Position numbers and translations under genes: made by a program
Shown: positions 10,618 through 20,407 of the stretch, in pieces
Layout of the letters: every line of letters starts with the position of its first letter
Numbering within the stretch: position 1 is the first letter of the stretch
The notes under the pieces: model-generated
The model's input: only the letters and a program-made list of their open reading frames with translations
Told to the model about the DNA's origin: nothing
Database searches by the model: none
NCBI RefSeq assembly: GCF_041956535.1
Contig: NW_027192224.1
Coordinates: 1 to 33,481, forward strand
Reading direction: 5' to 3'
DNA from: Calcarisporiella thermophila CBS 279.70
Taxonomy: Eukaryota > Calcarisporiellomycota
Length of the DNA stretch: 33,481 nucleotides

Positions 10618-10954
10618 ATAACATAATATGTAAGATGAGCGATTGCTGTATTTTATAGCATATGAGTAAAAGATCTCAATTCAGTAAATATGGAGAAAAT
10701 AGAAAGTATTTAATTAACAAGTAAATATCTCAACACTTGCCTGAAGGTCTGTATTGTTTGGTACTTAGGTTTAAAATGTTAATGGTGAAATTTTTGAGGC
10801 AGTAAAACGAAAAACAGTATAATAATATATTATATATTCACTTTCAAACGGATATAGGGATATGACAAATATATATCAGTAGATCCTACAATTCCAAGCT
10901 TCTCAAAATAAAGTGGATCTTTGAGAGGATGATTAATATCCTACTACATTATGG
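10618..10954. other. 3' flank of the defensin-like gene
   Basis: AT-rich sequence between the inverted LTR and the stop codon of the cysteine-rich peptide gene; nothing else seen. Confidence 0.45.
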
Positions 10955-11182
10955 TTACGCGTAATCACACGTACAAGTTACACTCACAATGCCAATACAC
11001 CTTCCCCTAACAGCTCCACAAGTTTTTCGACAAAAATTATCACAATTCAACATGAGACATTGCCCATCAGCCATGCACTGCCTCTTTTCAAGCGAAGACA
11101 AACTTTTACTAGAGCTCGTAGGAATCGCGGACGCTGCTCCAAAATAGAGAGTCATAACAAGCAGAGTAATCGAAAATCGCAT
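10955..11182 (-). CDS. Secreted eight-cysteine defensin-like peptide precursor
   Basis: A 75-residue secretory precursor. Residues 1-19 form a signal peptide (hydrophobic core, AASA cleavage). A short Ser-rich propeptide ends in Lys33-Arg34, a Kex2-type site. The 41-residue mature part starts at Gln35. Its cysteines at 36, 42, 47, 51, 55, 62, 70 and 72 give spacing C-X5-C-X4-C-X3-C-X3-C-X6-C-X7-C-X-C. CxxxC plus a terminal CxC and a gamma-core-like G-R-C-X7-C (60-70) are hallmarks of the CS-alpha-beta fold of fungal, plant and insect defensins. This is a family inference from spacing; no homolog was compared. An antimicrobial or competitor-directed role is likely if the fold is right. ATG at 11182 is chosen; an upstream in-frame TTG at 11188 is not needed. 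A TATATAA box lies about 83 bases upstream. Confidence 0.8.
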   Translation of the reverse strand: MRFSITLLVMTLYFGAASAIPTSSSKSLSSLEKRQCMADGQCLMLNCDNFCRKTCGAVRGRCIGIVSVTCTCDYA

Positions 11183-12793
11183 AGTCAACTGAAAACAGAC
11201 TCAATATGTGATGAAGCGATTTGAGAATGAAAAATATTAATTAATTTCAATGGGAATTCTCTTATTATATAGTTTCGCCGTAGAACTTTAATATCCACGC
11301 TGGCGCAAGCTTTTAAACCAATTCCTGATATTTCCCATAAGATATACCTTTAGATCCTATCGTAGATTAGGCTTGGTACATGAAACAATGGTAAATAGAA
11401 GAATTAATAAAAGAGAATAAGTCCTAGATCCTGAATTTTCTCGATTGATGAAGTTCTACCCCTATTTAGCTATTTTCAATCTTTTGCTATTTTAAAAATT
11501 GTCCATATATGTATATTGCATTAATTAAAATGCTTGAGATCCAAGTTTCCTATCTAATATAGGGTGGCTAAGCATAAGTTACTTGGAGGCCGGATTCTTA
11601 GCTATATATCAAATGATGTAAACCTTTCCAATAGGGGGCAATTAAGCGAGAGATAAATAGCGACTTCTTTGGAAAAAAAATTAAGAAACCAATCTTCCTT
11701 TTTGAGTAATTGACATAAATCCGCCCCTAAAACAACGGAGGCGCCTTTCCTATCCACTCTCAATAAATAAGAATTTGAATAGTTTCATTAAAGATAACGT
11801 TGCAATTATTTATAGTATAAAGACACATATATTAACAGTTTCATGAGCCTTTATTAGAGAACCTGCTGGATGCATTTTGTTTTTATCCAACAACCTTAGA
11901 ATAAAAAAAGCTCATTATAAAGATAGTATACAATCATTATTATCCTCAAAATACTAAATAGGGACAAACTTCATAATTCTCACCTTGAACACAGATGCAA
12001 TCTTCATTGTATTACATAGAGCCTGCATTCATTTCTTATCAATTAACAATTACTGATTTCTAAGACTGACCGAGTTAATATAAGTAACAAATGCCAATTA
12101 TTACTTAAGCCTAGCGTATGCGATGGCTTAAGGGAAATGGAAAGCAAAGGTTAAAGGCAAAGTCAGAAGTCCACGCTTCACTATAATGTGGCCGATTTAT
12201 TGGATAAAATGAGCTGTTTCAAAGAAATAGAGAAAAAAAAAGTAAAATCGTGTTCAAATTATCGTACAATTTTGCTATAAATACGTGCTTTCCAAAGACA
12301 TGTTTCCTTGGCCGTCCCAAGAAGAGGGAAGGAAGAAGAATAGTCAAAACTATCAACAAAATATGTGGTGAAGTCGTCGGGAACTTGGATTTTCAAGTAA
12401 AACTAAACCAATCATCCCAAACGGTTAGTATATCGAAAAAGACCAATCTTTAACCTCTCAATCATAAAAGTTTTAACTAGAGTATAAATTTATCTGGTTA
12501 AGAAATTAAGTTGAGAGAACAATCTTTAGTATGCTCCAAACTTATTACGTCCTACCATGCAAAGTCTTCGTATACAATATATAATGCTTTGTATTATTCG
12601 ACAAATTTTAGTATTTCTTTAGGAAATATAGGTACAGACGCCATTTCGTGGCTCAGTTTCCTTAATAGTTGGAACTTGGAAAAGTAGAAAGAGCTTGGCG
12701 TATTTTCTAGGCAGGTATTGATCTAATTTATCTTGGCATCATTTATAAGATAAATTTCCTTGGAAAAGCGAAAATGGGGTGGTAAATAGCACC
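11183..12793. other. Divergent intergenic region, no gene seen
   Basis: 1.6 kb between the defensin-like gene (minus) and the FAD oxidase (plus). A 67-codon open frame at 12250-12453 has no recognisable features. TATA-like sequences occur near each gene start, including TTATAAG at about 12743, roughly 50 bases before the oxidase ATG. Confidence 0.5.
11265..11271 (-). promoter_or_regulatory. TATA box of the defensin-like gene
   Basis: Minus-strand TATATAA in a GC-bearing context (CGAAACTATATAATAAG), 83-89 bases upstream of the ATG at 11182. The minus-strand CTGTTTTCAG just before the ATG could also be the acceptor of a 5'-UTR intron. Confidence 0.4.
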
Positions 12794-14467
12794 ATGCCGT
12801 ACTTATTGTTAGCCACATTCTTGTTGGTAATTTTTACTTATTTTACGGTGGCAATTCCTAGTAGTTGCCATTGTCTGCCAAATGAAGTATGTTGGCCAGA
12901 TTCTCAGACCTGGCAAAAATTCAATGAGTCAGTTGGAGGTCAACTATTGGCGTCAAATATATCAACTGATTGCTCGGGCTCGAAAAATCAATCTAGTGGA
13001 TCAGGTTGCAGCAAGATAACTGATCCATACTGGCAAGGCGTTCAAGGTGCTTTTCCGGTATTCGCAGTCAACGCTACAGGCAGCTCAGATATTCAACAAG
13101 CTGTTTCATTTGCTGCAAAACACAATCTTCGCTTAATCGTGAAAAATACAGGCCATGATTTTCTCGGCCGAAGCACCGCACCCGGCTCGCTTTGCATTTG
13201 GACACAACACCTTACAAACATCTCTTTTCATGATAAATTTAACCCAGAAGGGTGCAGTTCAAATCATACAGAAACTTCAGCGGTAACGGTAGGTGCCGGT
13301 GTACGACTTTTCACTCTTTATAAAGCTGCCAGCGAAAGAGGTTTGGATGTTGTAGGAGGAGCAGATCCTTCTGTAGGAGCAGCAGGTGGATTTGTCCAAG
13401 GTGGAGGTCACGGACCTCTCTCACCCAAATATGGATTAAGCGCAGATAATGTTTTACAATACACAGTTGTCACTGCGGACGGAAAGCTACGTGTCGCTAA
13501 TGAATGCCAGAATCAAGACATATTTTGGGCACTACGGGGCGGCGGCGGTGGAACATATGGTGTTGTGGTATCTGCTACTTTTAAAACTTACAAAGCAGTG
13601 TCCAGTGTCATCGGCGCTGTATATTCTGTCAATGCTACTGATAATGCTGCCTTTAATGACCTACTTAAAGAGTTCATTAAAGCTCATCCAGCATGGTCTG
13701 AGGCCGGTTGGTCGGGCTATGCATTTATAACTGGGGATAGGACAATGGCAATAATATACCTACTTCCAGGAGGAAATCTCACTTTTGCGAACGAGAGTTT
13801 TGCTTCGTTCGAAAGTTTTGCAAAAAACCATCAAGGATTAGTGATCGACGGATTTACACAGCAATTTCCCTCATTTTTTGCATGGTATCGCAATTTCCTC
13901 TGTCTAGGCAATACCCCAGGATGCGATAATCCCTTCTTTGTCTGTTCCAATAATCCGTGGTGTGCTATCATCAATGGGACTTCTAGCACTATGGGATCTC
14001 GATTAATACCAATGGAACTCTTTAAAACTGAATCTGGAATCAATCAGCTCTCCAGTGCCACGTCGCAAATCCATACTGGTGCTATAATCCATCTAGTTGC
14101 TGGAGGAAGAGTTGCCCAGAAACGTGACGACGAAGTAGCGGTCAATCCGGCGTGGCGAAAGGCACTTTGGCATCTTGTCTTTTCGATCGGATGGAATGAA
14201 AATGCAACTTTGGAAGAAAAAAAGTCTACTGGCAAAGAGGTGACTAATTTGACAAAAGTTTTCAGAGATATCACACCAGGTTCCGGCTGTTATACAAATG
14301 AGGCAGATCCTCATGAGCCTGACTGGCAAGAGGCTTATTTTGGTAGCAATTATCCTCGTCTCAAGAAGATTAAAAGGCAGGTGGACCCCTCCGGTTTATT
14401 TACTTGCTTAAAATGCGTGGGAAGTGAAGATTGGAGCGATGACCTTAATTGCCGTAAAAATTCATAG
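12794..14467 (+). CDS. Secreted BBE-like FAD-linked oxidase (PCMH type)
   Basis: Intronless 557-residue flavoprotein of the berberine-bridge-enzyme-like / fungal isoamyl-alcohol-oxidase (MreA-like) group, which oxidises alcohols, sugars or alkaloid-type substrates with oxygen. Residues 1-20 are a signal peptide. A cysteine-rich start follows (CHCLPNEVCWPDS), then the PCMH FAD-binding domain with VKNTGHDFLGRS. H121 there is the expected 8-alpha covalent FAD attachment site. The next glycine-rich stretch, DPSVGAAGGFVQGGGHG, has no Cys at the position used for the second covalent bond in bicovalent BBE enzymes, so FAD is probably held by His alone. The C-terminal BBE domain shows Y-x-NEADPHEPDWQEAYFG and LKKIKRQVDPSGLFTC. 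Several NxS/T sites fit secretion. ATG at 12794 is preferred over the in-frame GTG at 12779 because the leader then begins with the hydrophobic core. Confidence 0.93.
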   Translation: MPYLLLATFLLVIFTYFTVAIPSSCHCLPNEVCWPDSQTWQKFNESVGGQLLASNISTDCSGSKNQSSGSGCSKITDPYWQGVQGAFPVFAVNATGSSDIQQAVSFAAKHNLRLIVKNTGHDFLGRSTAPGSLCIWTQHLTNISFHDKFNPEGCSSNHTETSAVTVGAGVRLFTLYKAASERGLDVVGGADPSVGAAGGFVQGGGHGPLSPKYGLSADNVLQYTVVTADGKLRVANECQNQDIFWALRGGGGGTYGVVVSATFKTYKAVSSVIGAVYSVNATDNAAFNDLLKEFIKAHPAWSEAGWSGYAFITGDRTMAIIYLLPGGNLTFANESFASFESFAKNHQGLVIDGFTQQFPSFFAWYRNFLCLGNTPGCDNPFFVCSNNPWCAIINGTSSTMGSRLIPMELFKTESGINQLSSATSQIHTGAIIHLVAGGRVAQKRDDEVAVNPAWRKALWHLVFSIGWNENATLEEKKSTGKEVTNLTKVFRDITPGSGCYTNEADPHEPDWQEAYFGSNYPRLKKIKRQVDPSGLFTCLKCVGSEDWSDDLNCRKNS

Positions 14468-15253
14468 CGCTCCCGCAATATATTTTATATTCAAGTACAC
14501 TTTTAAGGCTGCTTCGTGTAATTAATTTTATGTATTGATGCGAAGATTATTTTAATATAGAAAATCATAGTGAATTAAAATATGAAATAAATAGAGGAAA
14601 CTTTCAAAGGCTAAGCCATTATAAAAGGAAATTTCTTTCGCCTCCTAGCTTGGGGTGTTAATACTGAAAGCTTCCCCCACGTATGAAATATCGCGTACTT
14701 AGCCAAAGCAGAATATATATACACTGTATAAAACATGAATGAAAATAAGTCTTTATATTAAGTAATATAACTAATTGCTCATCTCATATCTTGGATTCGA
14801 AATATACAATTGATAAACACCAATCTTCACACGAAGAGTGTAAATACAAGGTCTTCCGCCACACAACTAACATGTTATATCACCTTGAAGATCTATAATA
14901 CAACCCAAGTATTTGAGACAAATCTTCTTCACAGTATTAGGTGGTATATCAAAAATCGAACCGAAATTACAAAAATCTGCTATAATGTCTCAACTCTAAT
15001 TTTTTACGATATAATTTACCCTTGAGATGATTGCTATATCATATAGCAGTTATATTTTGAGGTCGAGAGTAAGCATTTAGTGTATGGTTTTGATGTTAAA
15101 AATTGGTTTTCATACTAGCAATTGTCACCGTTGTTATTCATCTTCTTGTTAATAATACATACAATTATATAATATCGAGAAATCACCCCATGAAGGGATA
15201 TGGGGTGATAAGCACCGATATAACCTATAATATAAATTAGGTCTATGACCGCG
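14468..15253. other. Convergent intergenic region
   Basis: AT-rich 3' flank between the FAD oxidase (plus) and the amidohydrolase (minus). It contains a strong hairpin at 15182-15209. No gene supported. Confidence 0.5.
15182..15209. other. Perfect 10-bp stem hairpin in a 3' flank
   Basis: ATCACCCCAT and ATGGGGTGAT form a perfect 10-bp inverted repeat around an 8-base loop (GAAGGGAT). It lies 45 bases past the amidohydrolase stop codon, in its probable 3' UTR. The GC-rich stem stands out from the surrounding AT-rich DNA. Confidence 0.6.
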
Positions 15254-16447
15254 TTAAAGCTTACTCTCATAATTCCTTCTGCTGTCTTTGTCATGATTAC
15301 GGGACAAAAGATCCTCCATATTTTTCCATAAAAATCTCTCTTTCACGTCTTCCTTTAAACCTAGTTCCTCTACTTGTTGCATACACTTTTTCCAGGATAG
15401 CTGGGGGAAATTGGTTCCAAAAAGAACTTGGCGTTTTCCTGTCGTCGACAGGAAATGAATGAGCGATTTTGGATAATATCGCGGAAGGTGAGCAGAAGTG
15501 TCAATATACACGTTAGGATGTTTCCAGGCAACAGCAATCATTTCTTCAGTCCATGGGTGCCCTTTTAATGGACAAAAATATAATTAGTTTAACCATGATA
15601 ATACCCGTGAAAATCAAATGTATAAAAAAGCAGCTTCGAACAATATTTAGAAGTTCACATACCAATATGGCCTCCCACGATCTTCAGGGCGGGGAAACGA
15701 AGAGCGACTATTAACACGAAAAAAAAAGTTAATTCATTAGCGGAAAAAGATAACGAAAAGGTATATTCATGAATTTATATGTACTATCATCGATATAAGG
15801 AATCGGACGACCAGGCTCGCTAGGGCAATGAGGGCCAGTATGCCCAACCTGAAAAATATTTAAGTATTAAATAGCTACCAGATCCTGTTAATAACACGCA
15901 CCTGTGTGAAAAATGGAATATCTAATTCGACACATTTAACAAAGAGAGGGTAATATAGCTTGAAAAATAAAAAATAAAATAAAATTAACCTATTTGGTAA
16001 AACTGTAGCTAGCAGAGTAAATTGCTATACCTTATCGTTGGGTGGCAAATTCCATAACCAAGGTACAACTCTCAGTCCACGACATCCTAATTCATTCACA
16101 GCTCTATCTAATTCTCTACATGCCGCCACAGGATCGGCTAGATCCACTCCAGCTATCCCAATGAACCTATCTGGGTAGGCTCTGGTGTATTCGGCAACTT
16201 CATCATTGCTGAAAAGGATGCGACCCGGTCTGTACCATGCATTCAAGCAGATTTTGTGAATATTTGCAGCATCCATTAGTGCCACTAGCTCTGCTGGAGT
16301 GCAACGCTTTTCAAAAAATTTAAAGTCCACATGAGATTTTTCAAAGAGTGGCCTCACTTCTGGGATCCCTTCCAAGAATGGTATAACAGGGTTTGCCCAA
16401 GCATCTATGGCCTTGATGGATTCATTGCTGCGTTTTTCGGAGGTCAT
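15254..16447 (-). CDS. Amidohydrolase-2 family metal-hydrolase-like protein
   Basis: Cytosolic TIM-barrel amidohydrolase of the ACMSD-like amidohydrolase-2 group (decarboxylases or hydrolases of aromatic and muconate-type acids). Five exons on the minus strand: 16447-16031, 15958-15902, 15848-15785, 15707-15663, 15561-15254. They sum to 891 nt, 296 residues. Junctions rebuild FVKCVELDIPFFTQ-VGHTGP, PGRPIPYIDD-IALRFPALK and IVGGHIG-HPWTEEMIAVA, then HPNVYIDTSAHLPRYYP and VLFGTNFPQLSW. The barrel histidines VGHTG and GGHIGHPW are present. The usual N-terminal HxH metal pair is absent: the strand reads IDAWANP, so the metal site is altered as in some branches of the family, and the reaction may differ from ACMSD. 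No signal peptide. Substrate unknown. Confidence 0.88.
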
Positions 16448-16555
16448 GATAATTAAGTAAAACTAACTGCTCCTTAAGAGCAATTTAAATAAATTTGGTT
16501 AAAAGTGTTGCGTCACCACATTTTCACATGCCCTAATATACCAATACCATTGGAA

Positions 16556-16733
16556 TTACATTTTATTACCAGGCAAAAGCCTTTGGGGATCGGTATGGGC
16601 GTTCATTCGATGAAGATACTTTTCATAAAATGAGAGCATGTAGGGATTGTATGCAAGTTTCTACGACTAATCATATTATTCTCAAAATAAACTTCAATGT
16701 GGCTCTTTGCGGTAAACCATGATGTATCAGCCT
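16556..16733 (-). pseudogene. Possible oxidase C-terminal relic
   Basis: Minus strand, one frame encodes ...AYNPYMLSFYEKYLHRMN AHTDPQRLLPGNK and a stop. Upstream, in a different frame, lies ADTSWFTAKSHIEVYFEN. The end (Y-L-x-x-x-N-x-x-x-DPxxLLPGN) resembles C-termini of VAO-type FAD-linked oxidases, where a helix is followed by DPxx(I/L)xPG. No start, FAD domain or valid splice connection was found, so this is at best a remnant. Confidence 0.25.
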
Positions 16734-17620
16734 ATACGGATAAAAAGTGAAAGAATAATATAAGAATATATGAGTCACTTCAAGATGACTAACGAAAATT
16801 TATTGCAATGCTCTGGTTGCTTGCTAGCTCTCTCGGATACCTTTGTGTTTTTCCCACTGCAGTTCCTGTCGCATTTACCGTTGTATGCGATAGAAATTAA
16901 TCTAGTTTTTTTTTTTTAATTTGAATGATCATATTTTAGACACTTCTTTTCCGAAATGTTTCGTGGAAGGATACTTTATTCTCGCTTCGATCCGGTAATC
17001 AACAAAAATTGTGTCAATAACTCTATTTAAATAATAAAATAATCACAGTATTAGTTGACTCTAAACACTTTTACGCGTTCCATAATGGCATTTCTATGTC
17101 ACGTTCATTCGATTTACTGTACTCTCTTAATGGAGCTTCACTTTCTCAGCCTGTATCTCAACAGCTAGTCTATTTTCGGCATTGAATACCGACTTAAAGC
17201 GCCTCTGCTTAGTCTCACGACCTCTCCCAAGCTTTTCACAATGGTGCTCCAAATGACTTTGCAAGAGTACCGCAAGAAAGGGTAAAGGGTTATAGCATAT
17301 CGTGCGATCTACTAATCGCAGTCTTCTCGAAGCATAAAGCAGTAGAAAGACACCCAGGTCGTAGTTTAGGCGCTTGAAAAGTGCGAGTTTCTGGTCAAGC
17401 AAGAAAAATCACACTTTACCCCCAACTCAGACAATCGAGCCTCTGGGGTTCGGACTAAACACGCAGAGCATCTCATTCAAGTTGCCAAGAAAGGTAGCAA
17501 GAGATCGTGTAGAGAAAGGACTCACCTACACCTAACACATAATATGAGTTAAGGTTCTTTAAGGTCAGCTTTGTTGTTGCCTTGTTGTTGCCTTGTTGAT
17601 TATTGTTTAGTTGTTTTTGG

Positions 17621-17762
17621 TGTAATGACGCACGATACATCTTTGAAATCACGTGCTAATCGTGATTTTACAATACTCTATTCTTATTTAAACCCATTTT
17701 TGATTTCTCACCCATCTTCTACTTACAATACTAACATCTTGTCTACCATTCGAACCGTTACA
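17621..17762 (+). repeat. Possible short solo LTR, different family
   Basis: The segment starts TGTAATG and ends CGTTACA, near-inverted termini typical of Ty3-type LTRs. It contains a TATA-like TATTTAAACC followed by a pyrimidine-rich leader-like stretch. The flanks are TTTGG and TCTGG, four of five matching. Neither gag nor pol is adjacent. Confidence 0.3.
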
Positions 17763-19120
17763 TCTGGCAAGTGTACCAGGAAGTAGAGACCAATATATAC
17801 TGCGGTATTGACAATGGGTCTTCCTTACGACATTCGTTCGAATAGCCGACGGGGTCCAAGTATGAACTGATGGAAATGAAGAAATGGCAAGGATGATATA
17901 TTCAATACTACTTTGTATATTGTTCTCTACTCCCTGGTACGCTCGCCAAATGTAATGGTTCAAACGGTAGACAAGATGATCTTAATTATAATAAAAGATC
18001 ATGTTGACTTATAGAGTCGAATTATCTCTTTAATGACTCATACAAATTGTTGCATTGCTTATGAAACCTGGGAACGATGTGGATACGGAGTTAACGCTAG
18101 ACAATTGGGCATCATCGTCTATTTTCGACCATTTCTACAGAATTGATATAAGCGTTCAGCACTGATGCCACTGGTTTGCTCCTCTCGTCTAATTGCGGCA
18201 TCACACGTTATAAAAGGACATATTACATCATCATGAAGCGTGACCTGCGTATTTTGTCAGTTGTCAATGCCTCACTTTCCTTTTCGTTTGTTATTTTCTA
18301 CTTCCTTCTCTGGGACGGCCGAGGAAGACATCTTCGAGTGTCTTCATTCTAAATTTCTATAGTCTAAAAAAATGAGTTCATTATCGTTTGGTTTTTTCTA
18401 TTTGTTTATTCTTTTTACGAGTTCATTTTACCTAATAAATCGGACTCATCATTGAGAAGCATCGACTTTTGCATTCGCGTTGTCCGTTTCCCTTAAGCCG
18501 TCGCATATACTAAGCTTAGGAATAATAGGTCTTTGATACAGATATCAAGGCTGAGTTTTATCACGCGTTTTTCTAATAAGTACCCGTTCTTGTGCAGGAC
18601 TTTTATGAGGAGGACGCGTAAGTTTGAAAGCAATTGGATCACCTTGATTACAGGAAACGTAACCTCATATCAAGTTGAAAAGCTTGACGAAACTGGCTTC
18701 GTAGATTGCGATCTGGATCAAATCTAATTTGTGAAGCAGGCGCATTAAAAAGCCTGCGCTCGCTCGTGCCCAAATGAATCTAGTTCATCACATGACCCCG
18801 CCATGCATCCTGATAGATTAAGCGGGTTTTGAGAAATCCACTACACTAGCTCGACACAGCAACAGACCACATTAAGAACAGCCATGCGGATAGGAACACA
18901 TGAATCTACATATATTCCGGCCAGACACGCATGAATATCAAGGCAGCAGCCTTAATTAAAAATCAATCTGATTTATTCTAGAAAGCTAAATGAATCTTCG
19001 CGCCAATTAGTGCGACAATTTAGTGTGGGTAGATAAAGTTTCGCCACTACTATCTCCTTCTCTTCTCACGTTTTATTGCAACTCTTCTCTCGCTGAACAT
19101 TCGACAGCATTTTATCAATC

Positions 19121-20093
19121 ATGAAGGTTCCTGGCTCTGCTCTCGAATTATATGACCTTTTCATTGCACTGGAGGCGTCCATGCCAAGTAGCTCGGGTAA
19201 ATCACATTACATGTTCCTTTTTTTCAACATCTAATTCCCTTTACGCAATTATTAGAATTTACTCATTTGCTCTCCACGCTACTCATTCCGCGCGAAGCTA
19301 TGCCCACTCCTGAAGCAATTTCCCAAGTGAAGCCTTATCTAGCGCATAGCCCTGAATCTCTGTCTAAGCTGCTTATCAAAACCCTTGAATTTTGCGCTGA
19401 AGACTCTCAGGAGGGATATTCTTCCATGTTTTCTCGTATATGTGAATCTCTCTTTCTACTGCAGAAAGTTGAGGAGAAAGTGGGACGCGGCCTCTTGGAG
19501 AAATATGTAGCCGCTCTGCGATTGGATGACTCGGGTGCAAGCCACGAAGATGTAATGAAAGGAGTGGAGGACTTTTTGAACAGTATTAATGAGGAAGATG
19601 CGGTAAAGGTTAGAAAGATAATGGCAGAGGAGGAAGCTGCCGAGGAGCTCGGTAAGGAGATACTTGTATTTATGAGCTCTTAAATGAGACTGCTATTGAC
19701 ATGGCATTTCTGATTTTGAATTAAGGACTGACTGAAGAAGACTTTGCTAACGCCGCTTCCATTCTCAATTCCGATACTCTTTACGTGGAGGTTCTCTCGT
19801 TGCTCCATCTTAACCACACTCAAAATCTACCGTGGCAGACCGTTTTACTGCGCATAGAACAGTTGGTGAACGAGAAAAAGCCTGAGGTATGGCCTTCTCT
19901 CCGCGCGTTTCTAGAACGTTACCACTTGGAAGGATATATGCGAAGCGAGAGTGAAGACGAGGACTTAGAGGAGATGACCTACGAAGAGTACTGTGAGAAG
20001 TTCTTGGTTGGAGACATGGAGATGGAACAGTTTAAGATCCCGGAAGAGCAACAGCCTAGCGCGACCAAGACGCAGGCAATTGTCCACGGATAA
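19121..20093 (+). CDS. Hypothetical acidic helical protein
   Basis: Not recognised. Three exons, 19121-19196, 19256-19651 and 19726-20093, join into 279 residues (840 nt) with GGTAAA/ATTAG and GGTAAG/TTAAG introns in consistent phase 1. The product is predicted almost entirely helical, with many Leu, Glu and Ala. Amphipathic stretches such as LSKLLIKTLEFCAEDS and SSMFSRICESLFLLQKVEEK suggest a HEAT- or TPR-like solenoid. An acidic segment near the C-terminus (SESEDEDLEEMTYEEYCEK) precedes a polar tail. No signal peptide or membrane helix. The first codons (MKVPGSALELYDLFIALEAS) follow a typical AT-rich leader. Splice phase agreement and codon regularity make the gene credible; its role is unknown. 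Confidence 0.75.
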
Positions 20094-20407
20094 TCGATGG
20101 TTTCTTTCATTTTAGGAATTTGCATATGAGTTACCATTACTGTTAGGATTTCTATATTTGATCACAAGAACTTTGAAAATAGGATTGGAAAAGTGAAGGC
20201 TGTGTAAAAAAAATTGAAAATTGGTGGATTAATTCTTGTAAAAAAATTTTAAAAATTGATTGTAAAAATCTTTTTTAACGCAAGTAACTCGGATTCTTTT
20301 TGTTTATTCGACTCTCATCTTAACCGTTATGTGAATAATTATAATTATATATACATTTATTTTAACCTATTCATTGAAATGAAACATTTATTTCTTCTAT
20401 GTTTTCC
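20094..20407. other. Convergent 3' flanks
   Basis: About 300 AT-rich bases between the hypothetical gene (plus) and the HDAC gene (minus). Poly-A and poly-T rich, no gene. Confidence 0.5.

Larger units (their letters stand above)
16448..19120. other. Gene-poor 2.7-kb region with possible relics
   Basis: No intact gene can be supported. It holds an oxidase-like tail fragment (16556-16733), a possible short solo LTR (17621-17762), a small hairpin GAAGACA/TGTCTTC at 18324-18345, and a 30-codon ORF at about 16808 with a hydrophobic leader but no continuation. Composition is less AT-rich between 17.1 and 19.0 kb than in neighbouring intergenic DNA, which may mark old transposon sequence. Confidence 0.45.

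Noticed and set aside
11182-11188. Upstream TTG start for the defensin-like gene
   Set aside because: The ATG two codons later already begins a complete signal peptide, and non-ATG initiation is unnecessary.
13449-14329. Several antisense and shifted open frames inside the FAD oxidase
   Set aside because: Shadows of a long, motif-complete coding frame.
17127-17402. 91-codon minus-strand open frame
   Set aside because: No domain, leader or splice-consistent extension; composition looks random.
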